A stretch of DNA of 11,812 nt from Treponema sp. (lineage in GTDB: Bacteria > Spirochaetota > Spirochaetia > Treponematales > Breznakiellaceae), in the NCBI GenBank assembly GCA_009785545.1, contig WQWD01000047.1, positions 1-11,812 of the forward strand. The letters run 5' to 3'. This document shows positions 1-6,463 of this stretch, in pieces (the first letter of the stretch is position 1; every line of letters starts with the position of its first letter). The translations under genes and the position numbers were made by a program. The notes beneath the pieces were generated by a model, which was not told the origin of the DNA, did not search any database, and saw nothing but the letters and a program-made list of their open reading frames with translations.

Positions 1-28
1 AATCTCTCATCGCAAAAGCAATGATGGA

Positions 29-1546
29 TTAAAACCTTACTTGCAAGGTAATCGGAATACCAAAGTACAAGTCGCCGCCTCTAAAGTTAATATCGGATCC
101 TCCTCCAGTCTGTCCGCTCTGGGTGATGGTGTCCATTTGCATGGCAAGACCGCCCATGAGACTAAAGTTTGGGGTAATCGCAAAGCGGGCGCTAAGCGCA
201 ACACCAAGCTGGTTTCTGGTTGTGTTGAGTTCTGTGGCATTATGTACGTAGTTTTCCCATTGGGTTGAGTTCTTTACCTGTAAAGCCACATCAAAATTGT
301 CGGTGAGCATATAACCTACATTAAATCCGACAGCAAGACCAAAGAAGAGTTCTTCCTGATCTTCGTCCAGAGGTCCATTGCTGAGAATGCCTAAACCCAT
401 GCGCCATGTATCGTCACTAAGTGCTGTACCTTCTACAGCGGAGAAGCTGGCATTGATAGCGGAGGTAACAGTAAGTCTGTCGATACCTCTGAATTGTGCT
501 TTTAAGTCAACAGCATGGAACAAGGGACCAAACCGTCTAAGGTCTGTGTTATTTGGATGTGGTAAAACGGTATCGGCATTTTCTGCCCATTGTTCAAAAG
601 CAAGAAAACCGCCGGAATAACCAAAGCTAAGACCCAAGTCGCCGTCCATCACGGTTAATGCGCCGTACAAGCCAAAGCGGTGTTCCCAGCGGCCTAAACC
701 ATCAGGGTACGGGCCAACGTTTGAGTGGGTATCATTACTGCCGAACATATTCATGGTACGATCATGACCTGTAACGCCGTACATCACTTCAAAGGTAACT
801 AAATCAGCGACATTAACCCCTGAACCACGGGCTGCAAAGCTCACTGCGCTTCCGCCATCCGCCGCAGTGTTTTGATACCTGCCGCCGGAAAATTCAAGTC
901 CGAAATCGCCGAAGTTTCCTCCAACCAATACAAAATGTTCGCCGCCATGTAATGTTCTATGGTTATTAACTTCTGTGTAGCGGAATCCCGGCATTTGAAA
1001 GCCGAAGAATCTAAACACACCAAGAGTATCCACCCACCTTTGAGGGTTAGTGTCAGCATTACCTGCTGTGTATCTGCGATCCCACCAAGTGTTGTTGTCA
1101 AAACGGTAAGCGTCCATTACTCCACGGCTGTGAAATCTGCCATAAGCGGCGTGCGCAACACCCAGATTACCACGTACCCAGAAATCGCCAATACGAAGCT
1201 CATCAAAAAGACCAAGGAACGAATTACCTTCACGCAAACCTCTGTCACGACTGTTAACAAGTGAATGACCAGTAAGCTCAAGGCGGGCATCAACATTCTC
1301 CAAGACATAATCAAATCTTAGGAACATTTCCGACTGCCGCATTTCATTGCGGTTATGGGTAAAGAAGTCAAGATTCCCGGGAGCTCTGTGCGAAGGGTTC
1401 GCTTCAGTGTCCGCGTCAAAACCTAAAGGCATGGTGGCAGATAAAAGATTTTGAGTGAGATCCAGCTCAAAACTTACTCTGAATTCGGCGAAAGCTGCTA
1501 CAGATAAAAATGCGAGCAGAACTAAAATAGAAATACACTTTTTCAT
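29..1546 (-). CDS. Outer membrane beta-barrel protein, porin-like, unassigned family
   Basis: This 505-residue protein begins with a type I signal peptide: MKK, a hydrophobic stretch at residues 5-18, then a likely cleavage after AFA at about residue 20. The mature part has no membrane helices. It is rich in glycine, aromatic residues and short alternating stretches, and it ends in LQVRF; a C-terminal phenylalanine is the usual BAM recognition signal of outer membrane barrels. I infer an outer membrane barrel, possibly a porin, but I do not recognise the family or the substrate. The start is supported by an AAGGAGG ribosome site four bases before the ATG. The gene lies downstream of tctA on the same strand but is separated from it by a terminator-like hairpin cluster, so it is probably its own transcription unit. 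A role in passing the Tct substrate across the outer membrane is only a positional guess. Confidence 0.72.
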   Translation of the reverse strand: MKKCISILVLLAFLSVAAFAEFRVSFELDLTQNLLSATMPLGFDADTEANPSHRAPGNLDFFTHNRNEMRQSEMFLRFDYVLENVDARLELTGHSLVNSRDRGLREGNSFLGLFDELRIGDFWVRGNLGVAHAAYGRFHSRGVMDAYRFDNNTWWDRRYTAGNADTNPQRWVDTLGVFRFFGFQMPGFRYTEVNNHRTLHGGEHFVLVGGNFGDFGLEFSGGRYQNTAADGGSAVSFAARGSGVNVADLVTFEVMYGVTGHDRTMNMFGSNDTHSNVGPYPDGLGRWEHRFGLYGALTVMDGDLGLSFGYSGGFLAFEQWAENADTVLPHPNNTDLRRFGPLFHAVDLKAQFRGIDRLTVTSAINASFSAVEGTALSDDTWRMGLGILSNGPLDEDQEELFFGLAVGFNVGYMLTDNFDVALQVKNSTQWENYVHNATELNTTRNQLGVALSARFAITPNFSLMGGLAMQMDTITQSGQTGGGSDINFRGGDLYFGIPITLQVRF

Positions 1547-1565
1547 ATTTCCTCCTTAAACTGAC

Positions 1566-1602
1566 GGGTTGTAAGCGGCCAACGACTGCTTATCTCCAAC
1601 CC
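1566..1602 (-). promoter_or_regulatory. Stem-loop in the 5' leader of the outer membrane protein gene
   Basis: Read on the minus strand, GGGTTG pairs with CAACCC and TAAGC with GCTTA. This gives an 11-bp stem with a four-base bulge (GAGA) and an 11-base loop. It lies about 20 bases before the start codon and leaves the AAGGAGG site free. The weak promoter suggested at 1606-1635 would start transcription close to the base of this stem. A 5'-terminal stem-loop of that kind stabilises ompA-type messages in other bacteria; that role here is inference. Confidence 0.4.
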
Positions 1603-1605
1603 TTT

Positions 1606-1635
1606 TTTATAATTTATCATTTGAGGCTGTCCCAA
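1606..1635 (-). promoter_or_regulatory. Possible promoter of the outer membrane protein gene
   Basis: On the minus strand TTGGGA (1635-1630) and TATAAA (1611-1606) are separated by 18 bp. The -35 part lies inside the left hairpin repeat described at 1619-1660. The match is modest and the region is AT-rich, so this is tentative. Confidence 0.3.
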
Positions 1636-1660
1636 AACTTCAGTTTTTGGGACAGCTTCC
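1619..1660. repeat. Hairpin repeat element, left copy
   Basis: This 42-bp unit contains an internal palindrome: GCTGTCCCAAAA (1626-1637) pairs perfectly with TTTTGGGACAGC (1645-1656). A related unit lies in opposite orientation at 1701-1745. Aligned against the reverse complement of that copy, most positions agree, including the ATTTGAG/AAATGAG edge, the CTGTC-CAAAACT stem and the CTTCC edge. The two copies face each other around the hairpin at 1673-1700. Confidence 0.6.
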
Positions 1661-1672
1661 TTAGATTTAAAT

Positions 1673-1700
1673 GAAAAAGCGGCATTTATGACGCTTTTTC
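1673..1700. terminator. Bidirectional terminator-like hairpin after tctA
   Basis: GAAAAAGCG (1673-1681) and CGCTTTTTC (1692-1700) form a perfect 9-bp stem around a 10-base loop. The A-rich left arm and T-rich right arm give a T-run at the 3' side on either strand, as in bidirectional intrinsic terminators. It sits between tctA and the outer membrane protein gene, so it probably ends the tct operon. Confidence 0.5.
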
Positions 1701-1745
1701 GGAAGCCTGTCTCAAAACTAACCGAGTTTTGAGACAGACTCATTT
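1701..1745. repeat. Hairpin repeat element, right copy, overlapping the tctA 3' end
   Basis: This is the inverted partner of 1619-1660. CTGTCTCAAAACT (1707-1719) pairs perfectly with AGTTTTGAGACAG (1725-1737), a 13-bp stem with a five-base loop. The tctA stop codon at 1718-1720 lies inside it, and the last eight TctA residues (NESVSKLG) are encoded by it. This suggests that the element was inserted at, or recruited into, the end of the gene. Confidence 0.6.
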
Positions 1746-3235
1746 GACTGTTTCATTTTTTTTTCCTTTACCCGCCCCTGAACAATAGGTACGACAATTG
1801 ACGCTGCGGCAAGCAACAGGAAAATCAAAGTAAACGGTCTTAAAAAACTTGCGGCTCCTCCCACCATTAACGCCTGACGGAAGTTCATTTCCATAATGCG
1901 CCCAAGCACCAAACCCAACACCACAGGGGCGACCGGGATTCCATAACGTTTAAACAGCCAGCCGATAATGCCAAAAGCGATACATACGCCAACGTCAAAT
2001 ATCGAGCTTTGAATGGAATAACTGCCGATGATTGTGAAGAGAAAAATAAACGTATACAGTATGGGTTTTTTAACGTTTGTTACTCGTACAAATAAGGCTT
2101 TAGTGCCAAGTATGCCTAATACTAAAATAAACAAGTTTGATAAAATCATTGCCCAATATATGCTGGCAACAATTTCCGGGTTTCTTGTAAATAGCTCAGG
2201 GCCGGGTCTTATGCTGTGTATCATCAGAGCGCCCATCAAAACTGCCACCGCTGGAGCTCCGGGTATGCCCAACGCCAACATTGGTACTATCGAGCCTCCA
2301 GTATTGGCGCTGTCAGAGGCTGCGGAAGCGGCTATGCCTTTGGGTTCGCCTTTTCCGAAGTTTTCGGGGGTTTTGCTGACACGCTTTTCGACATCATAAG
2401 CCAAAAACGAAGCAATCGCACTGCCCGCTCCGGGAAGGATACCGATAAAAACGCCGACAAAACTTGAGCGTAAAAACGCCCATTTTAACTTCCAGTAGTA
2501 GGCAATTTTAGGAAAAATGTATTTAAATTTTTCGTGAGTCTGCTCAGTGGTTTTATAATTTTCGATGTTGTGAAAAAGCTCGCCCAAGGCAAAAAGCCCT
2601 ATCATGACAGGCATCAAACCAAAACCGTCAAAGAGTCTGGTTACGCCAAACGTAAAACGTGGAGTCCCTAAAATCGGATCCAGACCAATGGTGTTGAGCA
2701 TTAAACCAAAGAGGACTGCGATAAGCGCTTTTGGCCATGCTTTTCCGCCAAGCGTTGCAACTGTAGCAAGCCCAAGTACGCAAAGAGCAAAATACTCGGA
2801 AGGCCAGAATCTGAGAGCGACGTTCGCCATTGGCCCTGCAAATAGAATCAAAAATAATGTACCTAAAATGCCGCCAAAAACCGAACCAAAAACCAATATT
2901 CCCAATGCCTCGCCGCCACGCCCCTGTTTTGCCATGGGGTATCCGTCAAGAAGAGTCGGAACCGCAGACGGGCTGCCCGGAGTGCCGATTGTGACAGCGG
3001 GTACACAGCCGCCGTAATTTCCGCCTGCGTAACAGCCGATCAAAAGCGCCACAGCATTTACCGGGTTCATGACAAAGGTAAACGGCAATAAAAGAGCAAT
3101 CGCCATAGAAGTGGATATTCCCGGGATAACGCCCATGATAATCCCTACAAGAGTTCCTAAAAAAATCATCAGAATCGGCGTAAAGCTAAACATAACTGTT
3201 GCGCCGTAAGACAAATTTTGTAAAATTTCAGCCAT
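1718..3235 (-). CDS. tctA: Tripartite tricarboxylate transporter, large permease subunit TctA
   Basis: This 505-residue integral membrane protein is the main permease of a TTT-family (tricarboxylate-type) secondary importer in the inner membrane; the length is typical of TctA. Family marks seen: GVIPGISTS at about residues 35-43, then GGNYGGCVPAVTIGTPGSPSA at about 71-91, including a TIGTPGSPS loop. In the second half are GILPGAGSA and LGIPGAPAVAVLMGALMIH followed by RPGPELF, the repeated proline-glycine re-entrant-loop pattern of the family. About a dozen hydrophobic segments are present. The ATG is preceded by GGAAGGAA about ten bases upstream and lies 17 bp after the TctC-TctB fusion gene, so the genes are co-transcribed. 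The substrate (citrate, another carboxylate or something else) cannot be read from the sequence. The last eight residues come from a hairpin repeat and are probably not conserved. Confidence 0.95.
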   Translation of the reverse strand: MAEILQNLSYGATVMFSFTPILMIFLGTLVGIIMGVIPGISTSMAIALLLPFTFVMNPVNAVALLIGCYAGGNYGGCVPAVTIGTPGSPSAVPTLLDGYPMAKQGRGGEALGILVFGSVFGGILGTLFLILFAGPMANVALRFWPSEYFALCVLGLATVATLGGKAWPKALIAVLFGLMLNTIGLDPILGTPRFTFGVTRLFDGFGLMPVMIGLFALGELFHNIENYKTTEQTHEKFKYIFPKIAYYWKLKWAFLRSSFVGVFIGILPGAGSAIASFLAYDVEKRVSKTPENFGKGEPKGIAASAASDSANTGGSIVPMLALGIPGAPAVAVLMGALMIHSIRPGPELFTRNPEIVASIYWAMILSNLFILVLGILGTKALFVRVTNVKKPILYTFIFLFTIIGSYSIQSSIFDVGVCIAFGIIGWLFKRYGIPVAPVVLGLVLGRIMEMNFRQALMVGGAASFLRPFTLIFLLLAAASIVVPIVQGRVKEKKMKQSNESVSKLG

Positions 3236-3252
3236 TACTCAGATGTTCCTTC

Positions 3253-4827
3253 CTAATAAAATAAACCCGAAAAAATACTGCCAACCGGGAGCCGAACAAA
3301 CAGTACTCTTGCAAAAACAATATAGGAAAACGCTACCCATCCCAGCGGGAGAGCGATCAATTGAATTTTTTTGCGTACTCCTAAAATCCATAAGGTGATA
3401 ACTACAAAAAGCGCAGAGCTGATATAGTAGCCGATAAATTGAAACAATATTACGCTGACTACAAGGGCAGCTAATATAATCCATACATTTTTAAGACCGC
3501 CGCCCCATTTTTCGTGAGGTGTTTCTTTGCCTGAAAAAATCGGGATAAGCGCAAACACCATTGAAGGGATGAGAGCGTAAAACCACACACGAGGGATTGT
3601 ACTGGCGTCAGTATTAGAAGCCATTAGACCGCTTGGGGGCGGGAAAGAAAAAGAGATTATAAAGGATAGTAGACCTATCCAGAAAATCCCCGCCAAAACC
3701 AGCAATTGACCCGTATAAGGTTTTAGCTTTTTAAAAAGCCGAATAACGGCAAATACCAAACCCATAAAAACGGCAAATAATAAAATTTGGAACAGCGGAT
3801 TCATAAATACGCCAAGTTGAACCGCCATGTCTTCTTCGTAAAGCAATCCAAGTTTTCTTAAATAATATTCATTTTCCGCTATAGTTCTTTCGATGGTTTC
3901 TGTAAATTCTTCAGTAAAAATTGCAACCGGGGTAATAGCGTTTCCTGTGTTAAAATCGATCCAGTCCTGATTTACAGTGATTTTACTTACAAGGTCTTGA
4001 AACCATGAGATCATTTCGGGAGGAGTGCCTCTCCTGACGGCATAACCACGCCACATATGGATTTCATTTAACTCAGGGAAACCTAGCTCGGCAAAAGTTG
4101 GGGAATCTTCAAAGCCGGGCAAACGGTACGGAGCGGCGACTGCGGCAACCCACAAATCACGGCCTATCGTATCAAAGGGATTACCGCTTTGAGCAATACC
4201 TTGACCGCCAAGCAATGCCGCAGCGGCAAGCGGGCCTGAATCAAACGGGATCCATTGCGCCTCGATACCTATTGTTTCCCAAATGACCATTGCGTCGATG
4301 TGTTTTGTTCCGCCTACGCTCGGGCCAACCCAGTTTTGCCGCTGACCTATCTCATTTAATGCTTTTGCGTCTTCAATAAGTGAGAGAAAAGTAAGCCCTG
4401 AATCTCTTTGTTCAGTTGTGATGTTAATCGAACCCGGATCTCTTTGGATTTGGGCAATCCATTCATAACCAAAAATATAATGATCACGATTGCGATCAAG
4501 GGCAATAACCGAAGCGACATTTGACATTGCCGCTCCGAAAATGGTGTAACCATCAGCGGGCATACCAAGGACTGCGTCGGAAGCGATCAATGTTCCGCCG
4601 CCAACCCGGTTTTCGACGACAAAGGTTGCGTCTGTGTAGTTACGTGCTACTTCGATAAACTTGCGTGTCGCAACATCCATGCCGCCGCCGGGGGCAACGT
4701 GAGTGATAATCGTAATTGGCCGCCTGTAAGGATCCCATGAGCCTGCGGCGGTTGTTGTTCTTTGGGTACAAGCTGACAGCGATAAAAGTACTACTAAGAC
4801 AGTAAAAACCAACAACAGCTTTTTCAT
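3253..4827 (-). CDS. Fused TctC-TctB: lipoprotein solute-binding domain joined to small permease subunit
   Basis: This 524-residue protein joins two subunits that are normally separate. Residues 1-20 are a lipoprotein signal ending LSAC (Cys20). Residues 34-335 are a TctC/Bug-type solute-binding domain, with RPITIITHVAPGGGMDVATR (37-56), ADGYTI (91-96) and a GTPPEM segment (267-272) before its final helices. Residues 345-363 are an extra hydrophobic helix. From about 370 a TctB domain follows, with four hydrophobic segments, ASTIPR (408-413) and a closing FVRLPVG. Separate TctC is about 320 and TctB about 150 residues long, so both parts appear complete. The extra helix would carry the chain from periplasm to cytoplasm, where TctB normally begins, so the topology is sensible. 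I chose the ATG at 4827: AAAGGA lies six bases before it and the lipoprotein signal starts cleanly there. The ATG at 4863 would add twelve non-signal residues. The Shine-Dalgarno overlaps the PPX stop codon, implying translational coupling. Confidence 0.9.
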   Translation of the reverse strand: MKKLLLVFTVLVVLLSLSACTQRTTTAAGSWDPYRRPITIITHVAPGGGMDVATRKFIEVARNYTDATFVVENRVGGGTLIASDAVLGMPADGYTIFGAAMSNVASVIALDRNRDHYIFGYEWIAQIQRDPGSINITTEQRDSGLTFLSLIEDAKALNEIGQRQNWVGPSVGGTKHIDAMVIWETIGIEAQWIPFDSGPLAAAALLGGQGIAQSGNPFDTIGRDLWVAAVAAPYRLPGFEDSPTFAELGFPELNEIHMWRGYAVRRGTPPEMISWFQDLVSKITVNQDWIDFNTGNAITPVAIFTEEFTETIERTIAENEYYLRKLGLLYEEDMAVQLGVFMNPLFQILLFAVFMGLVFAVIRLFKKLKPYTGQLLVLAGIFWIGLLSFIISFSFPPPSGLMASNTDASTIPRVWFYALIPSMVFALIPIFSGKETPHEKWGGGLKNVWIILAALVVSVILFQFIGYYISSALFVVITLWILGVRKKIQLIALPLGWVAFSYIVFARVLFVRLPVGSIFSGLFY

Positions 4828-4837
4828 ACCCATTCCT

Positions 4838-5758
4838 TTACTTATTTTTTTGCAGCATATCAAAAGCCATACCGTGTCTTAAACCACGGTCGCTGATGGT
4901 CAGGGCATTTACACCCAGACGGCTCATGATCACTTTTAATATGCAGGCTCCTGCCAAAATGACATCGGCACGTTTAGGCTGCAGGCCTGTAATTTCCTTA
5001 CGAGCTTCAATGGTTCTTGAACTGTAAGCTTCGATTTGTTCTTCAACATCGGCAAGTGTAAGTGTAGAACCTTGAATTACGTCAGGGTCATACGAAACCA
5101 TTTTATGTTTGACAGCTCCCATACTGGTTACTGTTCCGCCCATCCCGACAAGCTGGGCGACAGTGCCGTCTACGCCGCTTTCTTTGAAAATGCCGTCGAT
5201 TTCCGCTATGGCGGCATCTACGTCGGCTTTGGAAACAGGGTCTGCCTTAAAATGTTTTTCTGTAATACGAATAGCGCCCAAATCTACACTGAAACGTTTA
5301 TCGACAGCTTTGCCTTCACCAAAAATAAATTCAGTACTGCCGCCGCCGGTATCAAAAATTGCAAGCTTGCCGTTTTGTAAAGTAAGACCAGAAAGCACTG
5401 CCAAGTAAGACAGTCTGGCTTCTTCATCGCCGGGGATGACGGTAAGGTCAACATTACTGGTTTCTTTTACAAGTTTGATAAAATCGTCCGTGTTTTTTGC
5501 GTTACGCAGAGCCATCGTTCCTACGCAGACAATTTCTTCGGCTCCGTTGGCACGGGCTTTTTCGGCGAATCTTGCGATGGCTTCGTTGTTGCGCTGTTTA
5601 GCTTCGTCACTTATAAGGCCTGTTTCTCGCAAGCCTTCGCCCAAGCGGGCAATATCGTTTTCGTCAATAACCGTTTGAAGCGTGCCGTCAGCGGCTAAAT
5701 CGCCAAGGAAAAATTTGATGGAATTAGAGCCGACGTCAATTATCGCTTTTTTGCTCAT
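4838..5758 (-). CDS. ppx: PPX/GppA family phosphatase (exopolyphosphatase-like), short form
   Basis: This 306-residue cytosolic protein has the ASKHA-fold marks of the family in order: IDVGSNSIKFFLGD (7-20, phosphate-1 loop), VGTMALRNAKN (79-89), IPGDEEARLSY (108-118, with the catalytic-region acidic residues), FDTGGGSTEF (135-144, phosphate-2 loop), GMGGTVTSM (205-213) and the closing SDRGLRHGM (289-297). Family members hydrolyse terminal phosphates of polyphosphate or the 5' phosphate of pppGpp; sequence alone does not separate these roles. At about 300 residues this is the short, two-domain type, without the C-terminal HD-like region of the roughly 500-residue enterobacterial PPX. Its ATG lies two bases after the stop of the CYTH-like gene, and its AAAGGAA site is inside that gene's last codons, so the two are strongly coupled. 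This supports a shared polyphosphate or nucleotide-phosphate role. Confidence 0.92.
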   Translation of the reverse strand: MSKKAIIDVGSNSIKFFLGDLAADGTLQTVIDENDIARLGEGLRETGLISDEAKQRNNEAIARFAEKARANGAEEIVCVGTMALRNAKNTDDFIKLVKETSNVDLTVIPGDEEARLSYLAVLSGLTLQNGKLAIFDTGGGSTEFIFGEGKAVDKRFSVDLGAIRITEKHFKADPVSKADVDAAIAEIDGIFKESGVDGTVAQLVGMGGTVTSMGAVKHKMVSYDPDVIQGSTLTLADVEEQIEAYSSRTIEARKEITGLQPKRADVILAGACILKVIMSRLGVNALTISDRGLRHGMAFDMLQKNK

Positions 5759-5760
5759 AT

Positions 5761-6354
5761 TTATTCCTTTCCCATCCCTACAGCGGTTTTCATGGCGTTT
5801 ATATAGTTGATATTTTCAAGATCGACAAGACCGAGTTCTCTCACTGTAGAAATTACGAGGTCTGGATCGGCGTGTTCAACACAAATTGTACGCATGGGAA
5901 CTCCGTTGAATTTTGTTTCCGCAATTTCGACTACAGTTCCGTTGATGTCGTAAGCCTGTCGTTCTTTTTCAACTTCCACAATAACCAATTGATCACATTT
6001 GCCAACCAATTCGTCTAAAAATTCTGTGTATGTGTAGGTGTCTTTTGTGAATGAGGGGACTGAAACTTTAAAGTAGTCACGGAATAATACTTCGAGACTG
6101 TCTTTGGGAGCCGGGAAGCTTTGCTTCATCGCCACAGTCCACTGTTCAAGTTTATCGGCATTAACGTTAAGCTGAGTTTTAACATCCGCTAAATCGTCAC
6201 GGATTTTTATGTTATTGTTGCTCTTTTTTGAGAGGATGTATTTTTCCTCACTTTTTTTGAATCCGGCTTCTTTGTGTTTTTTAATGTTGTTTTCCGCCTC
6301 GCCAAACGCTTGGCCGAATGTGCGCCATTCCCATCTTGGTATGATTTCTGACAT
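5761..6354 (-). CDS. CYTH-like (triphosphate tunnel fold) cytosolic protein
   Basis: This 197-residue protein has no signal peptide or membrane helix. I assign it tentatively to the CYTH superfamily from motif order: an N-terminal strand PRWEWRTF (6-13); NIKIRDDLADVKT (48-60), matching the basic RIRxG...LxxK strand pair; IVEVEKERQAY (125-135), a charged mid-domain strand; then GTVVEIAETKF and MRTICVEHADPD (154-165), matching the late acidic strands. The classical ExExK opening is degenerate here (RWEWR), so catalysis on triphosphates is uncertain and it may instead bind a phosphate polymer. The start at 6354 is preferred: AGGAGA lies about nine bases upstream. A longer reading from a TTG at 6420 would begin inside a hairpin and lacks a good ribosome site. 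Its stop is two bases before the PPX start. Pairing of CYTH-fold proteins with polyphosphate enzymes is established in general. Confidence 0.6.
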   Translation of the reverse strand: MSEIIPRWEWRTFGQAFGEAENNIKKHKEAGFKKSEEKYILSKKSNNNIKIRDDLADVKTQLNVNADKLEQWTVAMKQSFPAPKDSLEVLFRDYFKVSVPSFTKDTYTYTEFLDELVGKCDQLVIVEVEKERQAYDINGTVVEIAETKFNGVPMRTICVEHADPDLVISTVRELGLVDLENINYINAMKTAVGMGKE

Positions 6355-6387
6355 TGATACTTTTCTCCTGATGTAAGTAATATTTTT

Positions 6388-6401
6388 CCGCTTCATAGCG
6401 G
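6388..6401. other. Small hairpin in the leader of the CYTH-like gene
   Basis: CCGCT (6388-6392) and AGCGG (6397-6401) form a 5-bp stem with a TCAT loop. It sits between the larger hairpin at 6407-6442 and the ribosome site of the CYTH-like gene. On the minus strand a weak -35/-10 pair (TTGCCG at 6420-6415, 17 bp, TATGAA at 6397-6392) overlaps both hairpins. It is not strong enough to list as a promoter. Confidence 0.3.
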
Positions 6402-6406
6402 TATTT

Positions 6407-6442
6407 GATTTGTTCGGCAACTTATGAGGCTGCCGAACAATC
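6407..6442. terminator. Strong hairpin between the CYTH-like lipoprotein gene and the CYTH-PPX-tct operon
   Basis: TTGTTCGGCA (6410-6419) pairs perfectly with TGCCGAACAA (6431-6440) around an 11-base loop; GAT/ATC extends the stem past one bulged T. It lies 22 bp after the lipoprotein stop codon on the minus strand, where a terminator would be expected. However, the T-rich run (TCTTTTCATTTTTT) follows it only on the plus strand. On the minus strand it may act as a partial terminator, an RNA 3' end stabiliser or a processing site. Confidence 0.45.
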
Positions 6443-6463
6443 TTTTCATTTTTTAAGTAAGAA

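Noticed and set aside
959..1264. Plus-strand open frame of 101 codons, and other long frames opposite real genes (for example 378-620, 2028-2399, 2604-3017)
   Set aside because: They lie wholly antisense to well-supported genes, have no ribosome sites or family features, and their composition reflects the codon use of the gene opposite.
1543..1743. Minus-strand 66-codon frame across the hairpin cluster
   Set aside because: It consists of the repeat elements and leader DNA, overlaps the tctA end and the next gene's ribosome site, and has no protein-like features.
4828..4863. Upstream ATG starts (4863 and 4833) for the TctC-TctB fusion
   Set aside because: 4863 lies inside the ppx gene and would put twelve residues before the lipoprotein signal. 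4833 directly abuts the Shine-Dalgarno. Only 4827 has proper spacing.
5761..6420. Longer reading of the CYTH-like gene from a TTG at 6420
   Set aside because: The extra 22 residues are basic and low in complexity, begin inside the hairpin at 6407-6442, and lack a ribosome site. The ATG at 6354 has AGGAGA at good spacing.
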